Assembly (NCBI GenBank): GCA_944388645.1
Contig: CALXJO010000013.1
Coordinates: forward strand, 1 to 14,330
Source: an uncultured Clostridia bacterium
GTDB lineage: Bacteria > Bacillota > Clostridia > TANB77 > CAG-508
Direction: 5' to 3'
Length of the DNA: 14,330 nucleotides
Shown: positions 6,278 to 14,330 of the stretch, one piece after another
How the letters are laid out: each line of letters opens with the position of its first letter
Numbering within the stretch: the stretch's first letter is position 1
Made by a program: the position numbers and the translations under genes
Notes under the pieces: generated by a model
What the model saw: the letters and a program-made list of their open reading frames with translations, nothing else
The model's database searches: none
Told to the model about the DNA's origin: nothing

Positions 6278-7543
6278 TTAATGCATTCCTGCTGTATAGC
6301 CTGTTGAATATGCTATTTGTAAGTTAAATCCACCAGTGTAGGCGTCTACATCTATTATTTCTCCTGCAAAGAATAGTCCTTCAACTAGTTTTGATTCCAT
6401 AGTTTTAGGATTTATTTCTTTTGTATTGATTCCTCCTGCTGTAATTATAGCTTCCTCTACAGGTCTAAATCCAGATATTGTTATTGTAAAGTTTTTTAAT
6501 AAATGACCTAAGTTAAGTCTTTCTTCTTTGGTAATCTGATTGACTTGTTTTTCTTCTGCTATACCAGATAATCTTACTATTGGACTTATCATTTTTTGAG
6601 GTAGTAATCCATTTAAACTATTTTTAAATTCTTTATTCTTTTCTTTTTCAAAATCTCTTTGAAGTCTTAAATCTAGTTTTTCTGGCTCTAATGCAGGTTT
6701 TAAGTCTATAATTAATTTTATTTTATCATTTTTTAATAGTTCTTCTACATTTTTATATCTTAATAAATGGGCTGATGCACTTAAGATTGTTGGTCCAGAT
6801 ACTCCGAAATGGGTAAATAGCATTTCTCCAAAGTCTTTGTATATAACTTTATTTTTTTCTTCATCTAAAAATTTTATAGCTACATTTCTTAGGCTTAGTC
6901 CCTGCATCTCTTTACAAATTTCTAATGACTTACCTTTAGCAGTTAAAGGTACAAGTGATGGTTTTATTTCTGTAATTGTATGTCCTAGCTTTGAAGAAAT
7001 CTTATATCCATCACCTGTAGAACCAGTTTGAGGATATGATTTTCCACCTGTTGCTAAAATAACTTTATCTGCAATCATTGTATTTGTTTTTCCGTTTTCA
7101 TCAACATATACAACAGATTTAATTTTATTATTTTCAGTAATAATATCTATTACTTTACAATTAAATTTAATTTTTACTTGTGCTTTCTTTAATGCTCTTT
7201 CAAAAGCATTTAGAACATCAACTGATTTATCTGAGGTAGGAAATATTCTATGTCCTCTTTCTTCTTTTACACTTACACCATATTTTTTTAATAAATTTAT
7301 TATATCTATATTTGTAAAGTTTTGAAAAGCACTATATAAAAATCTACCATTTCCAGGAACATTTTGAATAAATTCATCCATATCTAGACTACTTGTTATA
7401 TTACATCTTCCTTTTCCAGTGATTAATAGTTTTTTTCCTAATTTACTATTTTTCTCTAATATACAGACTTCATCGTGTCCATCTCTAGCAGAAAGAGCAG
7501 CAGTCATTCCTGCTGGTCCTCCTCCAATCACAACTACTTTCAA
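6278..7543 (-). CDS. HI0933/BaiN-like NAD(P)/FAD-dependent flavoprotein
   Basis: The 421-residue protein is a cytosolic flavoprotein of the HI0933 / YhiN / BaiN-like family (aminoacetone oxidase family). The Rossmann FAD motif GGGPAG is at 7-12, followed by LGKKLLITGKGRCNIT (35-50), a strong family signature. HRIFPTSDKSVDVLNAF is near 100. The C-terminus carries GGIN, then FFAGEIIDVDAYTGGFNLQIAY (about 392-413). The start is TTG, with AGAAAGGA about 10 bases upstream; no ATG fits better. A weak TTGACG (7586-7591) lies further upstream, without a clear -10 partner. The substrate is unknown; some relatives reduce bile-acid intermediates, but that is not supported here. Confidence 0.9.
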   Translation of the reverse strand: MKVVVIGGGPAGMTAALSARDGHDEVCILEKNSKLGKKLLITGKGRCNITSSLDMDEFIQNVPGNGRFLYSAFQNFTNIDIINLLKKYGVSVKEERGHRIFPTSDKSVDVLNAFERALKKAQVKIKFNCKVIDIITENNKIKSVVYVDENGKTNTMIADKVILATGGKSYPQTGSTGDGYKISSKLGHTITEIKPSLVPLTAKGKSLEICKEMQGLSLRNVAIKFLDEEKNKVIYKDFGEMLFTHFGVSGPTILSASAHLLRYKNVEELLKNDKIKLIIDLKPALEPEKLDLRLQRDFEKEKNKEFKNSLNGLLPQKMISPIVRLSGIAEEKQVNQITKEERLNLGHLLKNFTITISGFRPVEEAIITAGGINTKEINPKTMESKLVEGLFFAGEIIDVDAYTGGFNLQIAYSTGYTAGMH

Positions 7544-7618
7544 TTTATACTTTTCCTTTCTCTTTTCAATCTAAACTTTTATATACGTCAAACTCACTTT
7601 TGGGGGTGTTTTTGTGAC

Positions 7619-7744
7619 ATGTCCCCCAATACACCCAAAAGATGTTTTAGAGAAGTGTCCCCCAATACACCCAAAAGATGTTTTGGAGAAGTGTCCCCAA
7701 ATACACCCAAAAGATGTTTTGGAGAAGTGTCCCCAAATACACCC
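7619..7744. repeat. 36-bp tandem repeat, 3.5 copies
   Basis: Three complete 36-bp units (7619-7654, 7655-7690, 7691-7726) and an 18-base partial unit (7727-7744) lie head to tail, differing at only a few bases. Each begins (G/A)TGTCCCC and contains ACACCCAAAAG. The array abuts the TAG stop of the downstream-numbered gene, sharing base 7744. Just outside, 7597-7604 (CTTTTGGG) pairs with 7634-7641 (CCCAAAAG), so the array also continues a larger imperfect hairpin. There is no spacer diversity, which rules out CRISPR. The rest of the 200-base gap (7544-7618) shows only the flavoprotein leader. Confidence 0.92.
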
Positions 7745-8979
7745 TACTCTTTTAACAACTCTGATACTGCCTTTATTAATCCAAGTTTTCCATAACTATA
7801 TGTTAAAGCTCCTTGTTGGAATCCAACAAATGGTGGTCTTAATGGTCCATCACAAGAAAATTCTATAGAAGAGCCTTGTGTAAAGCTTCCAGATGCCATT
7901 ATTATTGGATCTTGGTAGCCTGGTGTTTCACAAGGTTCTGGAAGTGAGTCTGAATCTACTGGAGATCCTTTTTGCACTCCTTGGCAATATTTTATTAGTT
8001 TTTCTGCTTCACCAAACTCTATGGTTTGAACAATATCTACTCTTTCTTCATCAAATCTTGGTTCCACTTTGTAGCCTAATTTTTCTAAGACTTTGCTTGT
8101 TAATATTGCTGTTTTTACCGAAGAAGCTACAACAGATGGTGCTAAGAATATTCCTTGTAAAAATAGTTTGTTTATTCCTAAAGTAGGTCCTACTCCTTTT
8201 CCTTCTCCTGGAACAGTTAGTCTTTCTGCTGCAAGTTCTACTAAATCTTTTCTTCCTGCAATATATGCACCATTTGGAGCAATTCCTCCTCCTAGGTTCT
8301 TTATAAGTGAGCCAACAATTACATCTGCTCCTACTTCTAGTGGTTCTTTTTTACCTACAAATTCGCAATAGCAGTTATCTATCATTATTATTACATCTTT
8401 ATCTATTTCTCTAATTTTTTTAATTACTTTTTCTACTTTTTCAAGTGATATGCTCTTTCTTAGAGCATATCCTTTTGATCTTTGTATTTCTATTAGTTTT
8501 ACTTTTGACTCCTTTAGTCTTTCCTGAATTTTATCATAGTCAAAATCGTTATTTATTAATTCTATTTGCTCATATTTAACACCAAAAGATTTTAAAGAAC
8601 TTTTATTTTCTGCAATTCCTATAACCTCATCTAATGTGTCATATGGTTTTCCATTTATACTAAGCATTGTATCTCCAGGTCTTAAAAAGGCAAATAAAGC
8701 AACTGTTAATGCATGTGTACCTGATATAAACTGTGACCTTACAATGCAATCTTCTGCATGCAAAACATCTGAAAAAACTCTTTCTATTTTTTCTCTTCCT
8801 ATATCATCATAACCGTAACCTGTAGTACTTCCAAAATCTGATTCTTTTACTCCATTTCTTTGGAAAGCTTCCAACACTTTGTTACTGTTAAAATCACATA
8901 TTTCATCTGCTAAATTTAATTGTTCTTGAACTTCTTTTTCTGTATTCTTTACTAATTCTTCTACATCCCATTTATTCAT
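7744..8979 (-). CDS. PLP-dependent methionine gamma-lyase family / aluminium-resistance protein
   Basis: The 411-residue protein belongs to the fold-type I PLP enzymes annotated as methionine gamma-lyase family or aluminium-resistance protein (PF06838; B. subtilis YnbB). Conserved blocks: STTGYGYDDIGR (51-62), RSQFISGTHA (81-90), the PLP-pairing Asp in IMIDNCYCEF (198-207), and the probable Schiff-base Lys227 in GSLIKNLGGGIAPNG. The C-terminal GYQDPIIMASGSFTQGSSIE and DGPLRPPF segments are also typical. The true reaction is not established for most family members. The ATG has AGAGGA 6 bases upstream, and the gap to the WG-repeat gene stop is 16 bases, so it is probably the fourth gene of the two-component operon. 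Its TAG stop runs straight into the 36-bp tandem repeat. Confidence 0.92.
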   Translation of the reverse strand: MNKWDVEELVKNTEKEVQEQLNLADEICDFNSNKVLEAFQRNGVKESDFGSTTGYGYDDIGREKIERVFSDVLHAEDCIVRSQFISGTHALTVALFAFLRPGDTMLSINGKPYDTLDEVIGIAENKSSLKSFGVKYEQIELINNDFDYDKIQERLKESKVKLIEIQRSKGYALRKSISLEKVEKVIKKIREIDKDVIIMIDNCYCEFVGKKEPLEVGADVIVGSLIKNLGGGIAPNGAYIAGRKDLVELAAERLTVPGEGKGVGPTLGINKLFLQGIFLAPSVVASSVKTAILTSKVLEKLGYKVEPRFDEERVDIVQTIEFGEAEKLIKYCQGVQKGSPVDSDSLPEPCETPGYQDPIIMASGSFTQGSSIEFSCDGPLRPPFVGFQQGALTYSYGKLGLIKAVSELLKE

Positions 8980-8995
8980 TTAAAATCCTCTTTCT

Positions 8996-10828
8996 TTATT
9001 CCATATTTGTTACTTCATTTGAATAGTATGGTATTTGGTATATATTACTTACTTCATAATATTCTCCTATAAAGTTTGGTTCTATATCTGTTAGCTCATA
9101 GGTAGGCTCTTTAATAACTTCTCCGTTACTATTTATAACGCCCCATTTTCCATTTAGCTTAACTGCACCAAATCCATATTCATTTATATTTGTTGTTAAA
9201 TCATAGATAAAATCTACTACAGTATTACCATTTTTATCTACATAGCCCCATTTTCCATCTTGCTGTTTTGCAAAAACTGTATTATTTGGGAATATTTCTG
9301 TAGCATCTTTAATATTTCCATCTAAATCTGTATATTGTATATTATTTTCACAAGATATTTCTATATAGTCTCCTTCAATATAAACATGTGCATTTTCTTG
9401 TGTTATAACTTTTTCTATATTTCTATTATAAATCTCAGATACATTAGTCTCTGAATTTATAGTTTGAATAATATTAGTTCCATTTATATTTTGTACAACA
9501 TTATATTGTAATGGAATTACAACATTTGAAGTTTCATCCAAAACTCCTGATAATTCATTTTGTGTGACTATAAAATATTTATCAAATGCATATTCTATAT
9601 ATGAATACTCACTAGGAATTATAATGTTCCTATTTGAATCAAGTACTCCATAGTTGTTATTTCTATCTATTGTTATATAATATTTGCTATCTGCAACAGG
9701 TGTCATACTTTTGTAACCATTACTATCTTGTATTGTTCCACTTGTATTAAATACTAAAAGTTCATTATTTTGCATAGCATTTATATATATTCCCATAAAC
9801 TCTATGCTATCATATTGTATAGGAAGTATCATGTTACCAGATAAATCATATACACCTTGTTTTGCATTTTTTTGCAAAGCTAAAATATTATTTGTACTAT
9901 CATATTCTATATCTTCATATTCATTATCTATAATTGTTTGTCCATTTCTTAATAAACCTGCTAAACCATTTCTATATGTTATTAGATATACATTTTCATC
10001 ATCTTTTATTTCTGTTATTCTTTTTAAACTAGTATACATTGTATCTAAAGTCTGTTTTCCCTCAGAGTTTATATATCCATATCTATAACCTTCATCTGTT
10101 CTAACATTTACTATATATCCTGCAGCTTCATATTTAGTGTCTTGGTTATAATAGCCATCTGTTGCAATTGAATCATATTCAGGTTTTACTATCTCATCTC
10201 CATTTAAACTAATTAAACCAAATTTTTCTTCTTGGCTTACTTTAAGAATTCCATCTTTATATTCCAATGTTTCTATACTATCATATATTGCATCTGTTAT
10301 TTTTCTTCCATTTATATTTAACAATCCATACTTACCATCTTGTTTATATCTTAAAATTCCTGTTTGATAAGAATTCTGACTTGATGTATTATTGTTTGGA
10401 ATTGCCTGTATTCCACTGTAATTTGTATAAATCTCGTCTCCATTTTCATTTAATACTTTTGAATTATATTCTCTAGTATCAGTATTATAATCATATAAAC
10501 ATATAAAGATTGGTTTTGAAGGGTTTGGTATTTGAATTAAATCATATTCAGCATTTATAACTACATTGCCTTCTTTATCTATTACTCCTGCTTTTCCGCC
10601 AATTGATGTAATAAAATAATCGTATTGTGTTACTTCTTCATATGATACATTTTTTCCAAGGTTTGATTGTATAGCAATAACTACAGCCACAATCACTGCA
10701 ATTACTACTATACCTATAATAATTGCTTTTACATTAACCCTTCTTCCTTGCCTTTTGTTAGGATTATCCCTAAGTGTCTTTCTTAAATCATCATTTCTTT
10801 CATTATTAATATTTGCTCTTCTCCCCAT
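8996..10828 (-). CDS. Membrane-anchored WG-repeat protein
   Basis: A 610-residue protein with an Arg/Lys-rich cytosolic start, one hydrophobic segment at about 34-53 and a long, probably extracytoplasmic part made of WG beta-repeats. Repeats of the form G-K-(W/Y)-G-(V/L/Y)-(I/L/V)-(D/N)-x-x-G begin near residues 79, 165, 201, 248, 288, 322, 391, 435, 525 and 560; each is usually followed by a PxYD-like strand. The clearest are GKWGYVDKNGN and GKWGVINSNGE near the C-terminus. WG repeats are widespread in bacteria but of largely unknown function, generally assumed to bind proteins or ligands. The ATG has AAAGGA 8 bases upstream. It lies 20 bases after the sensor kinase gene and 16 before the PLP gene. 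A partner role with the kinase's sensor domain is inference from gene order. Confidence 0.88.
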   Translation of the reverse strand: MGRRANINNERNDDLRKTLRDNPNKRQGRRVNVKAIIIGIVVIAVIVAVVIAIQSNLGKNVSYEEVTQYDYFITSIGGKAGVIDKEGNVVINAEYDLIQIPNPSKPIFICLYDYNTDTREYNSKVLNENGDEIYTNYSGIQAIPNNNTSSQNSYQTGILRYKQDGKYGLLNINGRKITDAIYDSIETLEYKDGILKVSQEEKFGLISLNGDEIVKPEYDSIATDGYYNQDTKYEAAGYIVNVRTDEGYRYGYINSEGKQTLDTMYTSLKRITEIKDDENVYLITYRNGLAGLLRNGQTIIDNEYEDIEYDSTNNILALQKNAKQGVYDLSGNMILPIQYDSIEFMGIYINAMQNNELLVFNTSGTIQDSNGYKSMTPVADSKYYITIDRNNNYGVLDSNRNIIIPSEYSYIEYAFDKYFIVTQNELSGVLDETSNVVIPLQYNVVQNINGTNIIQTINSETNVSEIYNRNIEKVITQENAHVYIEGDYIEISCENNIQYTDLDGNIKDATEIFPNNTVFAKQQDGKWGYVDKNGNTVVDFIYDLTTNINEYGFGAVKLNGKWGVINSNGEVIKEPTYELTDIEPNFIGEYYEVSNIYQIPYYSNEVTNME

Positions 10829-10848
10829 CTTTTCTTTCCTTTCATATT

Positions 10849-12360
10849 TTATTCTTGTGTTTTATCTTTTCCTAATGCAACTTCAAAATAAAATTCAACA
10901 CCATTTTCCTTGTTTTCTACACCATATTTCGAGTTATAATTATTCATAATAGCTCTAACCAAAGATAAACCTATTCCGCTTCCTCCATCATTCCTGTTTC
11001 TTGATTCATCAACTTTATAAAATCTTCCCCAGATTCTATCTAAGTTCTCCTCTGAAATATTATTTCCAGTATTAAACACGCTAATTCTTACTTTGTCTTT
11101 ATTAGTTTTAATTTTAATTTCTATATATTTTTCACCATTTATTTCTTTTATATTTTTTATAGCATTTGTTAAATAATTTGTAAATGCTTGATCTATATAA
11201 AAGTCATCTGCATATACTTCTATAGGTTCATCACAATTAAATCTTACATCATCTATTTGCTTTTCTTTAAGCATTACATCACATTTTCTTATAACTTCTT
11301 TGATTAATTCGCATATGTCAAAATTTTGATTGTTAAACTCTCTTTTTCCATATTCAAGTTTCATTAGTTCTAAAAGTTGTCTTACTAACTTGTCCATTTT
11401 ATTTGATTCATCTAATATAACTTCTGCGTAATATCTTCTAGATTCTTCATCTGCATTTACATTTTCTAATAATCCTTCTGCATAGCCTTGAATTAATGCT
11501 ACTGGAGTTTTTAGTTCATGTGATACATCTGATATAAATTGTTTTCTCATATCATCTATTTTTGACTTTTCTTCTATATCTCTTTCAAGTTGATTATTAC
11601 TACTCCTTAATTGTTTTATAGTTGATTCTAATTTTTCAGACATTATATTTATGCTATTTCCTAATTCATTTATTTCGTCATCTGAGTCCGTAGGCTGATA
11701 TTTTTGGCTAAAATCCAATTTTGACATTTTGTTTGCAATAACATTTAATTCTAATATCTGGTTTGTAAACTTTTTGGATACATATGATGCTGCAATTCCA
11801 GCAATTATAATTGAAATAAGTCCAATTATTAGCAATAAATTATTAGATATTTTTACACTTTCTTCTATTGCAGAAATTGGTATTTGTATATATACTCTAT
11901 ATCCATTATCTAACCTACCTGTTAATAATATACAGTTAAGTCCATTTGATTCTACTTTTCTAATAATATAATTGTCTCTAGTAAATATAGTTCTTTGCTG
12001 TTCTTCGTCCTGAATATTAAAATGTGCTGTAATATCATTATTTTGATTTATTGCATTTGTAAAATTTTCGTTTGTAGAAAATACTACTATGTAATCTTCA
12101 TTTTCTATCATAATATCAAAATTATTTGCTAAGGCATCTCTTCTTACTTGTATAAGAACTGATGGGTCATTTTTATTATACAAATTATTTATTACTTGAA
12201 ACTCTTGTTTTACAGTATTTATTTTCGACAAAGTATAAAATGATTCTAACACTATGCTATTCATAACAATTAATAGAGCAATAATTAAAATAGTTATGAT
12301 ACTTAATGTTAAGAATAGTTTTATACGTACTGATCTAAATTTAACATTTACTTTTTTCAT
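10849..12360 (-). CDS. VanS-like sensor histidine kinase
   Basis: A 503-residue membrane sensor kinase. Transmembrane helices lie at about 13-36 and 173-195, flanking an extracytoplasmic sensor of about 135 residues with no motif I can name. A HAMP domain follows (about 196-250). The phospho-acceptor His281 is in SDVSHELKTP. The ATPase domain has the N box NYLTNAIKN (395-403), a G1 box of FNTGNNIS (429-436, with Asn in place of the usual Asp), WGRFYKVD (444-451) and GGSGIGLSLVRAI (459-471). The NTG form and the WxxFYKVD/GGSG(I/L)GLS pattern are common in VanS-type kinases. The ATG has AGAGGA 4-6 bases upstream and is 13 bases from the response regulator stop. The ligand is unknown. Confidence 0.93.
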   Translation of the reverse strand: MKKVNVKFRSVRIKLFLTLSIITILIIALLIVMNSIVLESFYTLSKINTVKQEFQVINNLYNKNDPSVLIQVRRDALANNFDIMIENEDYIVVFSTNENFTNAINQNNDITAHFNIQDEEQQRTIFTRDNYIIRKVESNGLNCILLTGRLDNGYRVYIQIPISAIEESVKISNNLLLIIGLISIIIAGIAASYVSKKFTNQILELNVIANKMSKLDFSQKYQPTDSDDEINELGNSINIMSEKLESTIKQLRSSNNQLERDIEEKSKIDDMRKQFISDVSHELKTPVALIQGYAEGLLENVNADEESRRYYAEVILDESNKMDKLVRQLLELMKLEYGKREFNNQNFDICELIKEVIRKCDVMLKEKQIDDVRFNCDEPIEVYADDFYIDQAFTNYLTNAIKNIKEINGEKYIEIKIKTNKDKVRISVFNTGNNISEENLDRIWGRFYKVDESRNRNDGGSGIGLSLVRAIMNNYNSKYGVENKENGVEFYFEVALGKDKTQE

Positions 12361-12373
12361 TTTTTCCTCTTTA

Positions 12374-13051
12374 TTACTTTACTTCAAATTTATAACCTAT
12401 TCCTCTTATTGTCTCAATGTATTTACCTTTTTTTCCTAATTTTTTTCTTATTTTCTTAATATGGCTATCTATTGTTCTAGAATCACCATAATAGTCATAG
12501 TTCCATACATTATTTAAGATTTTATCTCTTGATAATGCTATTCCTTGATTTTCTACTAAATATACTAATAGCTCATATTCTCTTAGACTAAGCTCTATTT
12601 GCTTTCCATCTACACTAACAGTTCTGCCTTGTTCGTCTATTTGTATTCCTCCTACGTCTTGAAGCTCTTTAGTATCTCCTGCTGTTCTTTTAAGTAATGC
12701 TTCAACTCTTGCAACAAGTATTTTAGGACTAAAAGGCTTAGATATGTACTCATCTACTCCAAGTTCAAAGCCAAATAGTTCATCTTGTTCCTCTCCTCTT
12801 GCTGTTAGCATTATAATTGGAACTTTTGAAGTCTGTCTTATTTGTCTTAAAACAGACCAACCATCAAGTTTAGGCATCATTACATCTAATAAGATTAATA
12901 TAATTTTTTCCTTATTTTCTTCAAAAACTTTTAAAGCCTCTTCACCGTCACCCGCTTCTAACGTATTATAGTTCTTTTGCTTTAAGAAATCCTTAATAAG
13001 TTTTCTCATTCTTTCTTCATCATCTACAATAAGTATACTTTCCTTTTCCAT
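12374..13051 (-). CDS. OmpR-family response regulator
   Basis: DNA-binding partner of the adjacent kinase. The 225-residue protein has an N-terminal receiver domain (acidic pair D10-D11, phospho-acceptor D56 in LLDVMMPKLDG, T83, K105 in YISKPF). The C-terminal winged-helix domain contains LSLREYELLVYL, then the DSRTIDSHIKKIRKKLG recognition-helix region and IRGIGYKFE at the end. An in-frame ATG 18 bases upstream is present, but the start at 13051 has GAAAGGA 9 bases upstream and the normal MEKESILIVDDE opening. It heads the tight run regulator-kinase-WG protein-PLP enzyme. No good promoter was recognised in the 81-base gap before it. Confidence 0.95.
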   Translation of the reverse strand: MEKESILIVDDEERMRKLIKDFLKQKNYNTLEAGDGEEALKVFEENKEKIILILLDVMMPKLDGWSVLRQIRQTSKVPIIMLTARGEEQDELFGFELGVDEYISKPFSPKILVARVEALLKRTAGDTKELQDVGGIQIDEQGRTVSVDGKQIELSLREYELLVYLVENQGIALSRDKILNNVWNYDYYGDSRTIDSHIKKIRKKLGKKGKYIETIRGIGYKFEVK

Positions 13052-13070
13052 AAAATCTTGTCCTTTCATA

Positions 13071-13084
13071 ACATATTAATATGT
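13071..13084 (-). promoter_or_regulatory. 14-bp palindrome upstream of the response regulator
   Basis: ACATATTAATATGT is a perfect 14-bp palindrome ending 19 bases before the response regulator ATG, next to its ribosome binding site. It might be an operator, for example for autoregulation, although OmpR-type sites are usually direct repeats. Its pure-AT centre makes chance plausible. Confidence 0.3.
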
Positions 13085-13132
13085 ATTATTTTAAAGTATT
13101 TTTGTGTCTTTGTTATGTCTTTTTTGCAAAAA

Positions 13133-14224
13133 TTAAGCTTTTTTCGTCTTTTTTTCTTCATCTAGATTATTTATATAAACATTCTGACCTGTATATGCAA
13201 GTTTTACATTTTCAGATTCTAATATTTTTATTAGTTCTAAGTTTACTTTATCTTTTAAATACTCATATTCCGTATAATCTGTTTTTAATGTATTAAAATA
13301 GATAACAATTCCTAGACCTGTTTGTGCTATAATTGAAAAGTGTACTTGTAATGAATCCTCTATAATATCTTCAAATGATTTTAATGAAAATCTTATTTTG
13401 TTTATTATTTTTTCAATTGTTTGTTGTGATGTTTCTAATGGCAAACTAAGTGTAACACTATATCTACGCTTATCTAGATTTCCCCAATTTTTTAGAGAGC
13501 TTTCTGAAACAACCGAATTTTGAAGTATTACTATTTCATTATCTGTTGCTTTTAGTTTTGTACTTCTAAATGTTATATCTATTACAGTTCCTGAATAACT
13601 TCCTATTTCTATCCAGTCTCCTATTTTAAATGGTTTATCCATTATTATAGTAAAACCACCTAGTAAATTTTTTGCAAGGTCTTGTGCAGCTAAAGCTATT
13701 ACAACACTTGAAATACCAAGTCCTGTGATTAAACCTCCTAGATTATAACCAAGTTCTAGTAAAACTAGATATCCTGCTATAAAGTAAATAATAACTTTTA
13801 ATATTTTACTAATAAATCCTGCTACTCTTTCATCACCATTGAATTTTGTTTTCTCCTGTAGTTTATTAAATATTTTTGATTTTGGATTAAAGATGTTTGC
13901 AAATCCATTTGCAACACAGATTATAATTGCAATTTTATATAGTTTTACTATAAACTGCCCATATTCAGCTGGCAATTTTAATATCATTATACCAACATAA
14001 ATTCCAGTAATTCTTATTAAATTTCTTATTGGTTTATAAAAACCATTATTCTTTATTTTTTCTTTATTCTTTGTTTTTATCTTGAATATTCGTATTATAG
14101 CATAACTTATTACATTACTTATCATGAAAAATAAGATAATAATTATTATTGCTATTACTAAATCTATAATATTTTCTCGGTTTATTCCTTTGATTTGATT
14201 AATTAGATTGTTTATTATATCCAT
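13133..14224 (-). CDS. MscS-family mechanosensitive ion channel
   Basis: A 363-residue inner-membrane channel that opens under membrane tension to release osmolytes. Hydrophobic segments lie at about 20-46, 67-85, 92-110, 129-150 and 161-185. The last is the pore helix, with Gly/Ala-rich GLGISSVVIALAAQDLAKNL (168-187). The MscS beta domain follows: FKIGDWIEIGSYSGTVIDIT with ILQNS (about 234-238) soon after. A TTG four codons upstream is possible, but the ATG at 14224 is preferred; AAAGGA lies about 13 bases before it, a little far. A structured repeat begins 35 bases upstream. No terminator was seen after the gene, so read-through into the response regulator operon is possible. Confidence 0.93.
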   Translation of the reverse strand: MDIINNLINQIKGINRENIIDLVIAIIIIILFFMISNVISYAIIRIFKIKTKNKEKIKNNGFYKPIRNLIRITGIYVGIMILKLPAEYGQFIVKLYKIAIIICVANGFANIFNPKSKIFNKLQEKTKFNGDERVAGFISKILKVIIYFIAGYLVLLELGYNLGGLITGLGISSVVIALAAQDLAKNLLGGFTIIMDKPFKIGDWIEIGSYSGTVIDITFRSTKLKATDNEIVILQNSVVSESSLKNWGNLDKRRYSVTLSLPLETSQQTIEKIINKIRFSLKSFEDIIEDSLQVHFSIIAQTGLGIVIYFNTLKTDYTEYEYLKDKVNLELIKILESENVKLAYTGQNVYINNLDEEKKTKKA

Positions 14225-14259
14225 ATTTAATTTCAATTCCTTTCAAGAAGTACATCTTA

Positions 14260-14330
14260 GTTGGAAAAGAATTAAATTTTGGCTAGGAAAATGAGTTTAA
14301 AATTTATGAGGCGTACTTTGTGTACGTTGA
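14260..14330. repeat. Palindromic structured repeat, second copy, cut by the window end
   Basis: The 71 bases from 14260 to the edge align over the same length with the left part of the element at 6136-6258. Shared blocks are GTTG-AAAAGAATT, TTTTGGCTAGG and GAGGCGT-C-TTT. The central hairpin here is CGTAC-TTTGT-GTACG (14312-14326), against CGTGC-TTTTT-GCACG in the other copy; the two stem changes compensate each other. The right half lies beyond the window. Confidence 0.8.

Noticed and set aside
7619..7744. CRISPR array
   Set aside because: The 36-bp period resembles a CRISPR repeat length, but units are contiguous with no spacers, and no cas genes are present.
7475..7795. Plus-strand gene through the tandem repeat (12-residue SPNTPKRCFGEV repeat)
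   Set aside because: It overlaps the 5' end of the flavoprotein gene and the 3' end of the PLP gene. The open frame is explained by a stop-free repeat with a period divisible by three, and there is no ribosome binding site.
12224..12232. Spo0A-binding box TTTGTCGAA
   Set aside because: A perfect match, but it is deep inside the sensor kinase coding sequence, far from a promoter. Chance occurrences of this 9-mer are expected at low frequency in this amount of AT-rich sequence.
10849..12360. Inactive kinase because of Asn in the G1 box
   Set aside because: NTG in place of DTG is common in VanS-type kinases, and the H, N and G2 boxes are intact.

Overview
This 14.3 kb window is AT-rich bacterial DNA. 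Every supported gene lies on the minus strand, so transcription runs from high to low coordinates. Spo0A, RemA, AGGAGG-type ribosome binding sites, low GC content and the rsmE / yicC-remA-rpoZ-gmk gene groups point to a Bacillota organism, most likely an uncultured or gut-type member of the Clostridia. I cannot name a genus. The standard genetic code fits throughout. There are no tRNA or rRNA genes, transposase genes or CRISPR arrays. No gene-free stretch exceeds about 200 bases.

Right end (14330 to 7744): a partial structured repeat (14260-14330) sits just upstream of an MscS-type mechanosensitive channel. Next comes a tightly packed run of four genes with gaps of 13-20 bases: an OmpR-type response regulator, its VanS-like sensor kinase, a 610-residue membrane-anchored WG-repeat protein and a PLP-dependent protein of the methionine gamma-lyase / aluminium-resistance family. 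The packing suggests one transcript, with the kinase and WG-repeat protein acting at the cell surface. A 36-bp tandem repeat of 3.5 copies begins at the last gene's stop codon.

Middle (7543 to 3865): an HI0933/BaiN-like flavoprotein with a TTG start is followed by a complete 123-bp palindromic repeat (6136-6258), the sibling of the one at the right edge. Then come a YigZ/IMPACT protein and spo0A, the master sporulation regulator, with its own sigma-A-like promoter and terminator. A small membrane-anchored protein with a C1q/TNF-like (BclA C-terminal-like) domain follows, also with its own terminator.

Left end (3790 to 1): a strong extended -10 promoter starts an apparent housekeeping operon: rsmE, a four-helix membrane protein with a Lys/Thr-rich tail, yicC, remA, rpoZ and gmk. 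A 10-bp hairpin terminator at the window edge closes it. The genes serve rRNA methylation, RNA decay, matrix or global regulation, RNA polymerase assembly and GMP phosphorylation.

The most unusual content is the pair of related structured repeats. Their inner hairpins differ by a compensating base-pair change, and both sit in the same orientation about 33-35 bases upstream of a start codon. The 36-bp tandem array, open in frame past a stop codon, is the second item. The other items are gene-neighbourhood observations.
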